Shown in pieces: positions 12,042 through 24,414 of a stretch of 64,000 nucleotides of DNA. The position numbers and the translations under genes are program-made. Below the pieces are notes generated by a model, which was given only the letters and a program-made list of their open reading frames with translations, searched no databases and had not been told where the DNA came from. This DNA comes from Allolobophora icterica (lineage: Eukaryota > Annelida > Clitellata > Crassiclitellata > Lumbricidae), in the NCBI GenBank assembly GCA_963556255.1, contig OY744607.1:47585437-47649436 (forward strand), read 5' to 3'. Numbering within the stretch: position 1 is the first letter of the stretch; each line of letters opens with the position of its first letter.

Positions 12042-12830
12042 AGGAGGAAAGCAATATAATGCGAGAGGAAACCATGTTCGAAGTGTTAGCTACCTCAGTT
12101 TCTTAACAGTTCGACTTAGCTATAGATCTTACCTTATAATAGGCCTACGTTGCATTGCCTTAACTTCATTACTTTACTGCACCAAGAACTCATTATTTTA
12201 CCATACTGCTGAGGAAATGACCTGAACGAAATAGTATATATGTTGAAAGGGTTCCAAAAAACCCAATTAAACCGAATTAGAAAACCAGTGTAGGAAGAAG
12301 TGAGAAGAAATCAGGATTATCCTCATAGGGCTACTACAGAACGGAATCCACCCAGAACTCAAATCCCATTTATGGCCAATGCAATTGGCAGAACAAAGAG
12401 AGATCGCACTGAAATGTGTTACCGAAGAAGCGATTTTAAGTCAGAAATAAACACATTTAACATTGAAGAAAATCTTGAAAGGGAAGACAGATTAAAGGTG
12501 AATGATTAACCCAAAGAGGCTATCAAAACCCCAGAATAAACCCTTCTATGAACAGAACACAGCCGATTCCCTTCATAAACCGAAATCTGCCTAACCTCGA
12601 CTGAACTATCGAAAACTACTAGTTAACTTCGAGAAGGATGCCAGGAAACCAATTCGGCCGATTCAAAGCATAAACCCGAATCTGTCTGACAGTCACTGAA
12701 CTATCGAAAGCACGAACTATTAACTTTGAAGAAAATCTTCTGGTATGACGTAGATGCACAATAAACTTCGAAAAAGATGCCATAAGCCCAATTCAGCCGT
12801 TTTCCCCCATTAGCTTAAATCTTTCGCGCG
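12042..12830. repeat. Composite repeat copy B, middle part with ~113-bp units
   Basis: 12060-12540 parallels 15600-16070 (gagaggaaacca; gaaatgacctgaacgaa; agggaagacagattaa). From 12540 about three degenerate ~113-bp units follow, with aaacttaaatc-like cores, ctgaactatcgaaag and ttaacttcgaaaaggatgcc. The same unit is tandem at 16100-16810. Confidence 0.75.
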
Positions 12831-12963
12831 GTCTAGCATTGCGGAAGGCAATCATACCCTGGACAGTGGACAGTACAACCACTTCAGAATTGACTTTCGA
12901 TGATGGAGGCAGCGTTATTGGGAGTTTTAGAAATCGCCCAACCCTGGTTTGCTTCAAGTCCAT
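12793..12963 (-). CDS. Short ORF, possible captured exon fragment
   Basis: ATG at 12963, TGA at 12793, 56 codons. The composition is protein-like (MDLKQTRVGRFLKLPITL near the start, then a Ser/Val-rich stretch), unlike the surrounding low-complexity repeats. It lies in a stretch without a counterpart in the other composite copies. No family is recognised and it may be chance. Confidence 0.2.
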   Translation of the reverse strand: MDLKQTRVGRFLKLPITLPPSSKVNSEVVVLSTVQGMIAFRNARPRERFKLMGENG

Positions 12964-13075
12964 ATAGGCCTAATGGTGTGGATCACCAGCATAAATAACC
13001 TCGCTCCGGAATTTTGTGGTTCTCTTCCCTTGGGCTGTTTCTGACCAAGAACAGGGTAGTGTTCACAAAAGTCAA

Positions 13076-13324
13076 TCAGATATAATGAAATTCGATGGCT
13101 GTTCTCATGTCCATCACAATTCGATTTTTCATGTCCCTATCATTCATCTCTGTAATTTTCAAACATCGAACACTCTTGTCTCGTTTGACATCAATGTCTA
13201 ACGTTTTCGGATGTAGGGCGTAGGTTACATGAACTTTGCCTGCCAGGTGCTTATCACCATATTGAACTCTTTCATGAAGTCCTACCGAAACGTCATCTGG
13301 AACATCTGTCTCGTTGTCAGACAT
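13076..13324 (-). CDS. Short ORF of 82 residues, unassigned
   Basis: Starts at an ATG at 13324 (MSDNETDVPDDVSVG) and is also open upstream to 13372. The residues are balanced and charged, with Asp/Lys/Val alternation and no repeats, which is more gene-like than nearby frames. It lies with 12793-12963 in a segment (about 12830-13530) absent from copies C and D of the composite repeat. Either a captured host fragment or a chance frame; no domain is recognised. Confidence 0.28.
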   Translation of the reverse strand: MSDNETDVPDDVSVGLHERVQYGDKHLAGKVHVTYALHPKTLDIDVKRDKSVRCLKITEMNDRDMKNRIVMDMRTAIEFHYI

Positions 13325-13539
13325 TTTAACAGAAATAGCTACAATTATTTCAATGGCGCACTTTCTCTGCACTAACGGGAAACAGCCTCTTCTCTATTCC
13401 AAAAAGCCCAAAATTAAGCCAAATTAAAAACCCAATTATTACCATGAGGCTGCTGTCAAAACCCAGAATCATCACATGATGCATGAAATCCCATCGACGC
13501 CGAATAGAAAATAGCGGAAAAACGTGGGAATAAACTCCC

Positions 13540-13860
13540 TTTAGGTCAGCACAAGGATTAACTTTGGATTCTGGAAGCGCTTTTTACGGGAAATAGACAT
13601 TTTTGTGGTTGGGCAAACCACGTGGAATTGTCTCCCTTTGGGATTCCACGAAGATTAACTTTGGAATCTGGATGCACAAGCTATGCCTAATGAAAGAATT
13701 AGGCCTAGCTTGTGATTCTGGAAGCTCTTTTTACGGGAAATTGACATTTATGTGGGTGGGCTATCCACCTGGAAATATTCTGCCTTTGGGTCTGCACAAG
13801 GATTAACTTGGAATTCTGAATGCGGTTTTTGCGGGAATGAGAAAGCCTCTGAGAAGTTCT
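13540..13860. repeat. Three units of the 96-bp tandem repeat
   Basis: Units carry gattaactttggattctgg, tttttacgggaaatg, tggttgggc and ccacctggaaat(a)ttctcc. They are the same as the large array at 30290-31905 but only about three copies long. Both end in gagaaagcctctgagaggttctc. Confidence 0.85.
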
Positions 13861-14805
13861 CTTAATCTAACAGAGGCGTTATATAAACTGACTGACTGAT
13901 TGACTGACTTACTGACTGACGGACGGAATGGACGAATGAACGAATCCTGATAACCAAACTGCTCCTGCTCATGAAGATGAAAATCCTACTCACAATGAAA
14001 AGGAAAACGCTGGAAATGAAGTCTATTACTCAAGAGAAGGAAACCCGAGAGCACCTATTGAAAATAGATCTCCCTCTGACGCTGAGAACGAAACTGCTAC
14101 TCCTGAAAATACTGATCCCACTCTTGAGAAAATCAAAACCACTACTACAAGTCCTGAAAGCTGAATCTACTCTCCACTGAGAGCGAAAACCGCACACCTT
14201 ATGATGATATTTAAACTAAGTTTTACTGGAGATGAAGACTTGATTGAAGCGGAAACGTCTTTGTGTGAGAGCCGGCCTTTGACAGAACAATATCTACACC
14301 AACGGCAATTATATCAGTTCTCGACTTAGCGACATAAAGTTCGATGCTCTTACGCTGTATTGTACAAACAAACGAGAGGAATGGACGTCATTTATTTAGA
14401 CCGGTCATCGCCAAAAGATAATAGATCGTCCAATTCACCAGAACTTGTAGAGTGACTGATGTGGACGATCTGAGACTTCCAATCTCGATACACAGAGCTG
14501 GACCATAGTTCCCAGACAGCATTCGCTTAAGGTAAGGTTTCCTTGGGCAATATTTAACAATGTTTAGCATCTAGATTAGATTTCCCAGATTGATAATCAG
14601 CAGTCCGTACTCTGCATGATGCAGATCTACAGATGGGTTATGTTTAACAGATTCACTGGGCTGTTTAGAGATAAAGTGATAAACGTGTCACCCCCCCCCA
14701 GTGGATGCGGGCATGCCCAAAATTAAAATTATATTTAACCTCAAGGTGGCTCGAACCGCTACTCCCCGCCTTATGAGTATACTAAATTAGTAGGCTACCG
14801 TAAGG
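13861..14805. repeat. Composite repeat copy B, right part ending in a tRNA-like segment
   Basis: Matches 32030-33010 along its length: a gactgact run, gaaaacgctggaaatga, ctacagatgggttatg and gcgggcatgccc. The last 60 bases, read on minus, contain ggttcgagcca, near the Pol III B-box consensus GGTTCGANNCC, about 35 bases after tagcctactaa, a poor A box. Copy C begins directly at 14806. Confidence 0.8.
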
Positions 14806-15530
14806 CAATATATTATATAAAATGATAACAGTTTTAAAATTAAAACAAGATGTATTATTATTGTATGACTTCACGGTAAGTTAGTTGTTTATGATTAAGC
14901 TGTAAAAAGCCGAGTTTGAATCTCTTAAGGTATGCCTTGATGTTGGTCTAGGAAGCTATAACTTCGCACAATATAACAACTGCTCCTATAGAAACTTTCT
15001 AGAGGTTGGTTGTCAAGATACGTAAACTTTGGAAAATTTCTGTGTTTTTGGGACACGTTGACGGTCAATTCATCCGAGCTGGATAAGTGGATCCTGACGA
15101 AATTTCTTTTATCAAAATCTTGTGGTATGACGAGGCTGTGCAGTTAGTCCATACTGCTGGCTTCGTCTTTAGTTCTTCATATCCCTGGCCTGAGAAAGCT
15201 GACGCACTGTAGCCTACTGCTGTCATCAAAACCAGGCACTTCATGCTAAATAGAATATTAAATATTCTATTTAGCAAATTTTGTGTAAAAAAACTAGTTG
15301 AAGTAGGCCTGTAACAATATGGACGGTCAATACCTCCAGGCTGTATATTTGGATCCTGACGAAATTGCTGTAACAAAATGTTGTGGTATGACATTTACGT
15401 ACAGATAGTCTTTCTGCTGGCTTCGTCTTTAGTTCTTCATATCTCTGGTCTGAGAAATCTAATGCTCTGTCATCAAAAACAGGCACTTCATGCTAAATAG
15501 AATAATATGTGTAGAAAACTAAGGCAGGTC
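14806..15530. repeat. Composite repeat copy C, left part
   Basis: Starts inside the flank sequence (aaggcaatatattatataaaatg, compare 10468), so it lacks the 45-bp array. It then has two ~220-bp units (15060-15295 and 15318-15515). A local palindrome sits at 15247-15282, tagaatattaaatattcta. Confidence 0.8.
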
Positions 15531-16810
15531 AGTTAGAGAAGAAAACATAGAAGCAGAAAAATAAGAGGAACAAGAAAGTGAGGATGATGAGGAGGAGGAT
15601 GAGGAGGAGGAAATGAATAAAAACACGAGAGGAAACCACATAGGGGCCTACGTTGTGCTAGGAACCTCATTTTCTTAACCTTTCAAATTAACTATCTTAC
15701 CCTATAATACCTTACTTTGCCTTACCTTCATTAAGCCTACTTTACTGTACCATGAACTTATTATTTTACCATACATCGGTTACGGCGGAGGAAATGACCT
15801 GAACGAAAAATATCTATGTTGAAATGGTTCCAAAAATATCTACGTTGAAGTGGTTCCATGAAACCATTTAAAGCCAAATTACAAACCCAAGTTAGATTAG
15901 GAAGAATGAAAATTGCAGAACAAAGTTAGATCACACTGAAAAGTTTTGCCAAAAAGCGATTTTATGTAAGAAATAAAGCAGTTAATATCAAAGAAAATCC
16001 TCAAAGGGAAGACAGATTAAGGAAGAAAGACTAACCCCAAAGAGGCTATCAAAACCGAGAATCATCCCATATAGGCCGATGCCGAATTTAAAAAGCGAAA
16101 ACAAAAATCGTAGGCCTACTCAAATAGCTTCCATAAACCAGGTTCAACCCAAAACCTTAAATCCGCCTAACATCGACTGAACTATTGCAAGGAAATAATA
16201 TTGGCTAACTTTGAAAACAATTGCCATAAAAACTCCATTCAGACGACCCCCCCCCCATGAACTTAAATCCCCCTAACACAGACTGAACTGTCCAAAGGAC
16301 GACCTGTAAGTTAATTTCGAAAAGGATGCCATACACCCCTTTAAGCCGATTCCCCCATGAACTTAAATCCCCCTAACACAGACTGAACTGTCAAAAGGAC
16401 GACCTGTAAGTTAACTTCGAAAAGGATGCCATAAACCCATTCAGACGAACCTCCCCCCCCCCATGAACTTAAATCCCCTAACACAGACTGAACTGTCAAA
16501 AGGACGACCTGTAAGTTAACTTCGAAAGGATGCCATAAACCCCATTCAGACGACCCCCATGAACTTAAATCCCCCTAACACAGACTGAACTGTCAAAAGG
16601 ACGACCTGCAAGTTGGCTTCGTTAAAGATCCCATAATCTCTATTGAGCCTAATCAAGCCATAAACTTAAATCAACCCAACATTGACTCAACTGTCAAAAA
16701 TAAAAACTACGGGTATTGGATAACTTGGAAAACGATGCCAACCCCCCCTCCCCAACTTAAATCCACGTAACATCGACTTAAATATCAAAAGGACGAACTA
16801 TTCTTCGTAA
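15531..16810. repeat. Composite repeat copy C with ~113-bp tandem units
   Basis: After a purine-rich gaggaggatgaggagg tract and a block paralogous to 12060-12540, about six units run from 16100. Each has catgaacttaaatcccc, acacagactgaactgtc, aaaaggacgacctg and ttcgaaaaggatgcc. C-runs of 8-9 vary between units. The copy ends near the 46-bp array without the 96-bp part. Confidence 0.8.
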
Positions 16811-16970
16811 AAACTAGTGTAGAGCACCGGTGTAAAAGTGTTGAGCCAGAGGCAATGTTGAGGTCTGGCTCATCGGCAATAACTAGAACTTAATTTTCCT
16901 AGACGATAAAAGCCGTCGACATCAGTGTAGTCGCCAGTTGCAACAAACCTGTGGTTAAAGATGTCTAAAC

Positions 16971-19958
16971 TGATGCTGCATCTTGGCTGCATTTATGTAG
17001 CATGAAAGTCTACATAAATGTAGTGCTAGGTCTACATTTATGTGGTGTTGCATCTACATCTATGTAGAGGTTTTGGCCACATTTCAGTGGTCCTCCATCT
17101 ACATTTATATACTACTAAGTTCTACATTTATGCACTGTAATAAGGTCTACATTTATGTAGTCCTTCATTTACATTTATATACAAGTAAGGTCTACATTTA
17201 TGATGGTCTTCCATCTACATTTATGTACAAGTAAGATCTACACTTATGTTGGCCCTCCATCTACATATATGCAATAGTGAGGTCTAATTTTATGTAGCCC
17301 TCCATTATATGGAAAAATGAGGTCTATTTCTATGTGGCCCTCCATCTACATTTATGTCCAAGTAAGGTCTACATTTATGATGGTCCTCAATCTACATTAA
17401 TGTACAAGTAAGTGTACATTTATGATGGTCCTCCACCTCCGTTTATGTACAAGTGAGGTGTACATTTATGATAACCCTTCATCTACATTTAAGTACAACT
17501 AAGGTCTACATTTATTAGGGCCCTTCATTTACATTTATGTACAAGTAGAGTCTACATTTGTGATGATCCTTTTCTACATTTATGTACAAGTAAGGTCTCC
17601 ATTTATGTTGGTCCTCCATCTACATTTATGTGCAAGTAAGGTCTCCATTTATGATGGTCCTCCATTTACATTTATGTACGAGTAAGGTCTCCATTTATGA
17701 TGGTCCTCCATTTACATTTATGTACAAGTAAGGTCTCCATTTATGATGGTCCTCCATTTACATTTATGTACGAGTAAGGTCTCCATTTATGATGGTCCTC
17801 CATTTACATTTATGTGCAAGTAAGGTCTCCATTTATGATGGTCCTTTATCTACATCTGTGTACAAGTGAGGTATACATTTATGATTTCCCTCCATCTACA
17901 TTTAAGTACATGTGAGGTCTACGTTTATGATGGTCCTGCAGCTACAAGTACAAGTAAGGTCTCCATTTATGATGGTCCTCTATCTACATTTATGTAGAAG
18001 TAAGGTCTACATTTATGATGGTCCTCCATCTACATTTATGTACAAGTAAGGTCTACATTTATGATGGTCCTCCATCTACATTTATGTACAAGTAAGGTCT
18101 ATATTTATGATGGTCCTCCATCTACATTTATGTACAAGTAAGGTCTACATTTATGATGGTCCTCCATCTACATTTATGTAGAAGTAAGGTCTACATTTAT
18201 GATGGTCCTACACCTACATTTATGTAGAAGTGAGGTGTACATTTATGATGGGCCACCGGCTACATTTATGTACAAGTAAGGTGTACATTTCTGATGGCCG
18301 TCTTATCTACATTTATGTACAAGTAAGGTCTACATTTATGATGGTCCTCCATCTATATTTATGTACTAGTGAAATCTACATTTATGATGGTCCTCCATCT
18401 ATATTTATGTACTAGTGAGGTCTACATTTATGATGGCCCTCTATCTACCTCTATGTAAAGTAAGGTCTACATTTATGATGAGCCTCCATCTACATTTATG
18501 TAGAAGTAAGGTCCACATTTATGATGGTCCTCCATCTACATTTAAGTACAAGTGAGGTCTACGTTTATGATGGTCCTGCAGCTACATTTATGTACAAGTA
18601 CGGTCTCCATTTATGATGGTCCTCCATCTATATTTCTGTAGAAGTAAGGTCTACATTGATGATGGTCCTCCATCTACATTGATGTAGAAGTAAAGTCTAC
18701 ATTTATGATGGTCCTACACCTACATTTACGTACAAGTGAGGTGTGCATTTATGATGGGCCTCCGGCTACATTTATGTACAAGTAAGGTGTGCATTTATGA
18801 TGGTCCTCAATCTATATTTATGTACTAGTGAGGTCTACATTTATGATGGTCCTCTATCTGGATTTATGTACAAGTAATGTCTACCTTTATGATTGTCCAC
18901 CATCTACATTAATGTACAAGTAAGGTCTACATTTATGATGGTCTTCCATCTACATTTATGTACAAATACGGTATACATTTGCGATGGTCCTCCATCTACA
19001 TTTACGTACAAGTAAGGTCTACATTTATGATGGTCCTCCATCTGGATTTATGTACAAGTAAGGTGTACATTTATGATAACCCTTCATCTACATTTATGTA
19101 ATAGTGAGGTCTACATTTATGATGGTCCTCCATCTACATTTATGTTGGTTATTGCCACATTTATGTTGTTGAAGTAATTATCTCACCTACATTTATGTAC
19201 AAGTGAGGTCTGCACTTATTATGATGGTCTTCCATCTACATTTATGTAGAAGTAAGGTCTTCATTTATGATGACCCTTTATCTACATTTATGTACTCGTG
19301 AGCTCTGCATTTATGATGGCCCTCCATTTACATTAATGTATTGGTTATTGCCACATTTATGGTGTTGCAGTAATTATCTCACCTACATTTATGTACAAGT
19401 GAGGTCTACACTTTTTTTGATAGCCTTCCATCTACATTTATGTACAAGTAGGGTCTACATTTATGATGGCTCTTTTCAAAATGTTTGTACAAGAGATGTC
19501 TACATTTATGATGGCCTTCCATCTACATTAATGTACAATTAACGTCTATATTTATGATGGTCCTCAATTTACATTTATGTACTAATGAGGTCTATATTTA
19601 TTGTGGTCCTCCATCTGCATTTTTTTACATGTAAGGTCTATATTTATTATGGCCTTCCATCATCATTATTGTATTGGTTATTGCCACATTTATGGTGTTG
19701 CAGTAATTATCTCACCTACATTTATGTACAAGTGAGGTCTACACTTATTATGATGGTCTTCCATCTACATTTAAGTACTAGTGAGGTCTACATTTGTGAT
19801 GGCCCTCCATCTACATCTATGTATACAAGCATGGACTACATTTATGATGGCCCTCCATATACATTTATGTACTGGTGAAGTCTAAATTTATGATGGCCCT
19901 CCGTCTACATTTACGTACTGGTTATTGGCACATTTATGATGTTGCAGTAATTATCTCA
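16971..19958 (+). repeat. 46-bp satellite array built from two 23-bp half-units
   Basis: About 64 units. Each unit is two related halves, both starting tctacatttatg: one continues atggtcctcca and the other tacaagtaagg. 18000-18240 is the most regular part. The period is not a multiple of three and the short open frames are artefacts. Near the right end a different insert with ggttattgccacattta and cagtaattatctcac recurs at about 19145, 19345, 19675 and 19918, giving a local higher-order repeat. The array stops just after the last insert. Confidence 0.93.
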
Positions 19959-20579
19959 CAAGCTTCAATAGAGCTGTTATACCTCTTTTAAAATATTTTT
20001 AATGTTGTATCTTTTTATATGCAACAATAATGTTTACACATGATGTACGGCGATTATTACTAAACAAACCTACAAATATAAAATCATTTGGTAATATTCT
20101 GGTAATAAACAAATAATTAACTATAATTCATTAGGCTGAATGACAACTTTAATTGCAACTATAGTACTACCATGCTTGGCATAAAGCACAGTTCAAAGAA
20201 ATAAAGTATCAAACACTCATAAATGGTTAATAATTAATCAATCAAAAGTAATAAATGTCTTAAGGTTAAGATTGCATGTAATCAAGAACGAGCAAAATTT
20301 AGGTATTTTTGTGGGATTTCAAGTGCAATATAATCTAAAGACTTGATAGCCTATAGGTCACAACAACAAACAGTTACAACCCATTCCTACAAGGTAAACC
20401 GCATGAAATTTAAAATGCAGACACCTTCAGATATATGCGATTCATATACGAACAATATCTGCAAGATTTAACACTTCAAAATTATCAGTCACTTGGTTGA
20501 TTTTAGCACAATTTAACCAATGACTCGTTGGTCCATTGTCAATATAAATAACTACCTGCATAACAAGATTGGTCAACAA
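19959..20579. other. AT-rich sequence flanking the LTR element
   Basis: No gene, repeat or motif recognised. The sequence resumes after the LTR element at 29138. Confidence 0.5.
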
Positions 20580-20583
20580 CTGT

Positions 20584-22203
20584 TGTTACGCCGTTGCCCA
20601 CCCCCAGCCCTGGGTGCTAAGTCAGTCTGTTTAAATGGGGCGGGAACGCGTCTTCGCAAGTCCATGGAAGGAAGAACCTGTATTCCAGTGGGGTGACCTG
20701 ATCCTTGAGCTTCAACGGGATCTGCTGGGATTCTACTCCAGCGGTTCCCTAGCTCGTTATAATTTAGCCTCGATTTCATCTGCAAACGTTCACTCCTTCT
20801 GAACGAGGGTGGAGGGGCACTGGCTCCCTCCTCGGAACTGACTCCGGGTGGCTCCAAATTATCCCTAGCAACATTTGACTCTAAATTTGGCACGAGTGGC
20901 AAGGACATGGCTGCCATAGGCAAAGCAATCACCCGAGGCGAATGATCCGGGGTCCGATTACGACTTGCGGAACCATGAGAAGAAGCCTCTTCAAGCCTTT
21001 CTAGGCGCTCTAGAAGTACAGTTTGATTATCCCTCATTTCTAACTGACTGTCTCTCATTTCTTCTAGATTAACAGCTAGGTTCACCTGGCTACCTCTGAG
21101 ATCATCTAAGTTGCTAACTAGGTCCATTTGAGTACCTCTAACATCAGCTAAGTTCTCACTCATGCCTTCTAACTTTTGATCTAAGGCACGTTGTCCAAAA
21201 GCTATGCTTTCTAGCAGTTGGCCCATGGCCGAAGAAGGCCGAGACAGAGAAGAATACGGGCGTACAGCACGCTCCTGCCTATCACTAGGATCAGCCTCTA
21301 AATCCAACGATCTCAAAGAGTTTAATGACATCTTTAATATATTTAAATGTTCCAGCAATTAATGACAATCTAATGACATGAACAGTAGCACGATTTATAT
21401 AATACTATTCTAACAACTCTAAACCTTACACTTAAAACTACTTAGGCATAAACAAGCAATCATAATCATAATATAATTTATACAAGAAAATGATTATTTA
21501 CCCCAAATTTTACAAGCGGGACAAGACTCCTGACAAAGTGCTTATATCCACGAGCACACGAAATAAGTCCACAGTATCCAGCATAGCAACAATTCCAACG
21601 AAATAACGCAGCAACGATTATAATTATCATCCAACATACGATAACTCCAACTCTAGTCACATCAGAACTACAAATCTTTAAACGAACGTGCGGCAACTTC
21701 ACACACCATTGGCTCTCCAAGACTGCAAATGCATGGCGGTAGCGGCCGGTATTTATAGCAGAATTTGGCGCCAAACACACAATGCATCATTTATGGCGGG
21801 AAACTGCACAGGCAGCAGCCGCAGCAGTAGCTCTGCTGTTCGCGCCAAAAAGGTGACTCATCATCCAGGCTAAACCACAGACCATTAATGGTGGGAAACT
21901 GCGACTATGATATCAGCAGCAGTAGCAGCAGCCTATCATCAGCAGCATCAGCAGCTCTGCTGTCTCGGGCCACTCAGATGACTCAACACCCAAGCTAGCA
22001 AAGGCAAGGAAATTGGCGGGAAAACGGCGACTAGGACAGCAGCAGCCGTCGTCAATATTTGCGCCCTCAGTATGACTCACCAGCCACTGATATCAGCAGT
22101 CAGAAAAGGCGGGAAACTTAATACAAAAGGCCGTATAATATATTGCCAATAAAATAAAAATATATACTTAATTAACCTGTCACATTTAACAAAAAATGTT
22201 ACA
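20584..22203 (-). repeat. 3' LTR (coding orientation minus)
   Basis: Near-identical to 27513-29133. Differences noted are ctctag versus cttctag (about 21652 / 28581) and actagga versus actacga (about 22033 / 28963). It carries a second copy of the first ~250 Gag codons (20573-21331 on minus from an ATG). Here the frame runs two codons out of the LTR into flanking DNA and stops, because the interior is on the other side. Confidence 0.95.
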
Positions 22204-22214
22204 TTCTCCTCTCC
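22204..22214 (-). other. Polypurine tract of the LTR element
   Basis: Read on minus, ggagaggagaa abuts the 3' LTR start TGTAACA. This is the expected position and composition for the plus-strand primer of reverse transcription. Confidence 0.8.
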
Positions 22215-24414
22215 TGACAGAAGATTATGACCAGGGGAATAATCGGTTAGAAAGAACTAATTACAACTAATTAAAAACCAAATTCAAACACAATTAAACA
22301 CTAAATAATTCTACTGACTATTACACTGCATAACCTTACAAAGGGAACAGCGGCATCAGCAGCTGCAGCTGAAGCATTAAGAAACTCTCTTCCTCATTCT
22401 TCTACAACCATGCACTTATATACCAAGTCCCTAATAAAATCCTACTTATAATATACATTATATACTAAATAATTACATACGACATAAAACATTAGGCCTA
22501 TCTAACATATGCAGTTTAAGCGGTTCAACTCAGACCACTATAAGCAATTATATATTTACAAGCAATTTAAACTTAAGCCTGCTTCTTGCAGAATAATAAA
22601 ACTTAGGAGCCTTTTAGTAAACTGATCAGACTCTGGTGACCTAGATAATTTTAATACGGCGCCATAAAGTCTACTTGGTCGGTTACCTATAGCAACGGTC
22701 TGCACTCAGCCGACTGACCAAAAAGCGGAGGGCAGGAGCAGAAAGATACAGCGGCAGTGACATCGCCCGATCAATATTTCTCTCCCTCATCCTTCACTCA
22801 CTGGTATTCTAAGAAATATGAGTCACACTAAATACGTTTCAAAGTACTCTCCGTCCCAGTGCATGCATATAGTGCCATACTAAGTCAAATATCTGACATC
22901 CACATAAATTATGCATAATGAGGCACTTTGCAACTGTCAATCACAGGAGTTTCTTACGTGACCTAATTCACTTCTCCTTCTAACAATGCCCACATAAATT
23001 ATGCTAATTATCCACCATATACATTCAACTGCTACAGAAGTTGCTTGCGCGGTTTACTTCACTTAATGCAGAACAATCACTACATTATAATTACTTAAAA
23101 GCACCGATCACACAAGAACTTATGCTAATTAGGGAATGTACAGACACTAACTATTTACAACAATTACAATGCCTTATGCATCATATTACAACACTAATTA
23201 AACCAGAAATCTTGCGTACATCTATAATCACGGAAAAATACTAATCTAATCATCTTAACCAGACCTGTTTCAATACATACCTTATCTTACTGTTACCGTA
23301 CATACACATATCTATACACACAGTCTTAAGTCAAATGCACAGACACAGAATAATACAATCATAATCCTCTGTACTAAATCAAATCCAAAACCAATCTTAG
23401 CTTACCTAGGTTAGGACACACAGTCTCTAAGTCAAATACAACTATAAACATAATAACCATTTAAGTCTACAGTTGATCAGCTTCAATCAACTAAGGTCAG
23501 CCCAAAACAAATTTCTTCCTCCGTATAGGGACAAATCACTGCTGCCATTGAAACTTACTTAGACTCAATGCTGATGCATCCATAGTCCCTAGTCTTACTC
23601 TAACTTATGCTGCTACTGTCTAAACCACACAATTCAAAAGACAATACACACAAATATCTAGCCATAAGCAAACATAATACTCCCTAAAATCTACATAGGC
23701 CACATAAATCACTTCCAGACCAACATCTGACTTGGGCCCTCGTTCCACATTTAAGCCTATTTCTCAAGGAGGTCTCAAATAGACACATATTACTATCAGC
23801 TGATACATGACCCTAGGTAACCAATTCTACAATGGTGTACCATGCAAATATCAGACCTTTTACTTTCCATAACTGCAGAACTATCAACATTATACAGCAG
23901 TTGTTTAACAAAGAATTAATCCAATGCACGAGTTAACACATCATTCACTAAACTTCACAAGGCTTAACTACCTCTTGGAGTAACATCAATACAATAATAT
24001 CAATACAAGGTTACTGTCTAACACAGCCTACCTGCCTCTTGGAGTAATTACACATCAATGCAAAGTCACTGACACAGCCGACCTGCAGATACACAGTAAT
24101 CTCAACTCCATAGAGTCACTACATAAATCGAGTCGATCTCATGGCCATCTATATCTAGACCCAAAATCAACTTACAATTCGTGCTATCCCATATGGCCTT
24201 ACATCTATCTTCGCCAGAATCGCCAAGAAGAGATACCAACTTGGGGACACACGAACCCTGTTACAAATACTCCATTTCTCAAACCTTGTTCAAAAATTAC
24301 ATGAACAATGGTACAACAACATGCATATAGACATACACAATACGCTATATAAAATCTACAAAGGCAACATTAATCTTCTTCGTAACATCGTTCATAAAAA
24401 TAATTCACCTTCAA
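22215..24414 (-). other. 2.2-kb non-coding interior of the LTR element
   Basis: Lies between the stop of the Gag-protease ORF and the polypurine tract, where pol or env would normally be. It is AT-rich with stops in all frames; the longest frame is under 70 codons. No RT, RNase H or integrase motif is visible. It could be the replaced or decayed pol region, retained as packaging or spacer sequence. Confidence 0.7.

Noticed and set aside
16971..19958. CRISPR-like regular array
   Set aside because: Both 23-bp halves are repeats of each other and there are no unique spacers or cas genes. The setting is a eukaryotic satellite.
20573..21331. Independent gene identical to the start of the Gag ORF
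   Set aside because: It is the LTR copy of the Gag N-terminus, ending two codons beyond the LTR edge.
21478..21780. Separate minus-strand gene in the LTR leader
   Set aside because: Present in both LTRs and disrupted by the single-base indel between them, so most likely untranslated leader.
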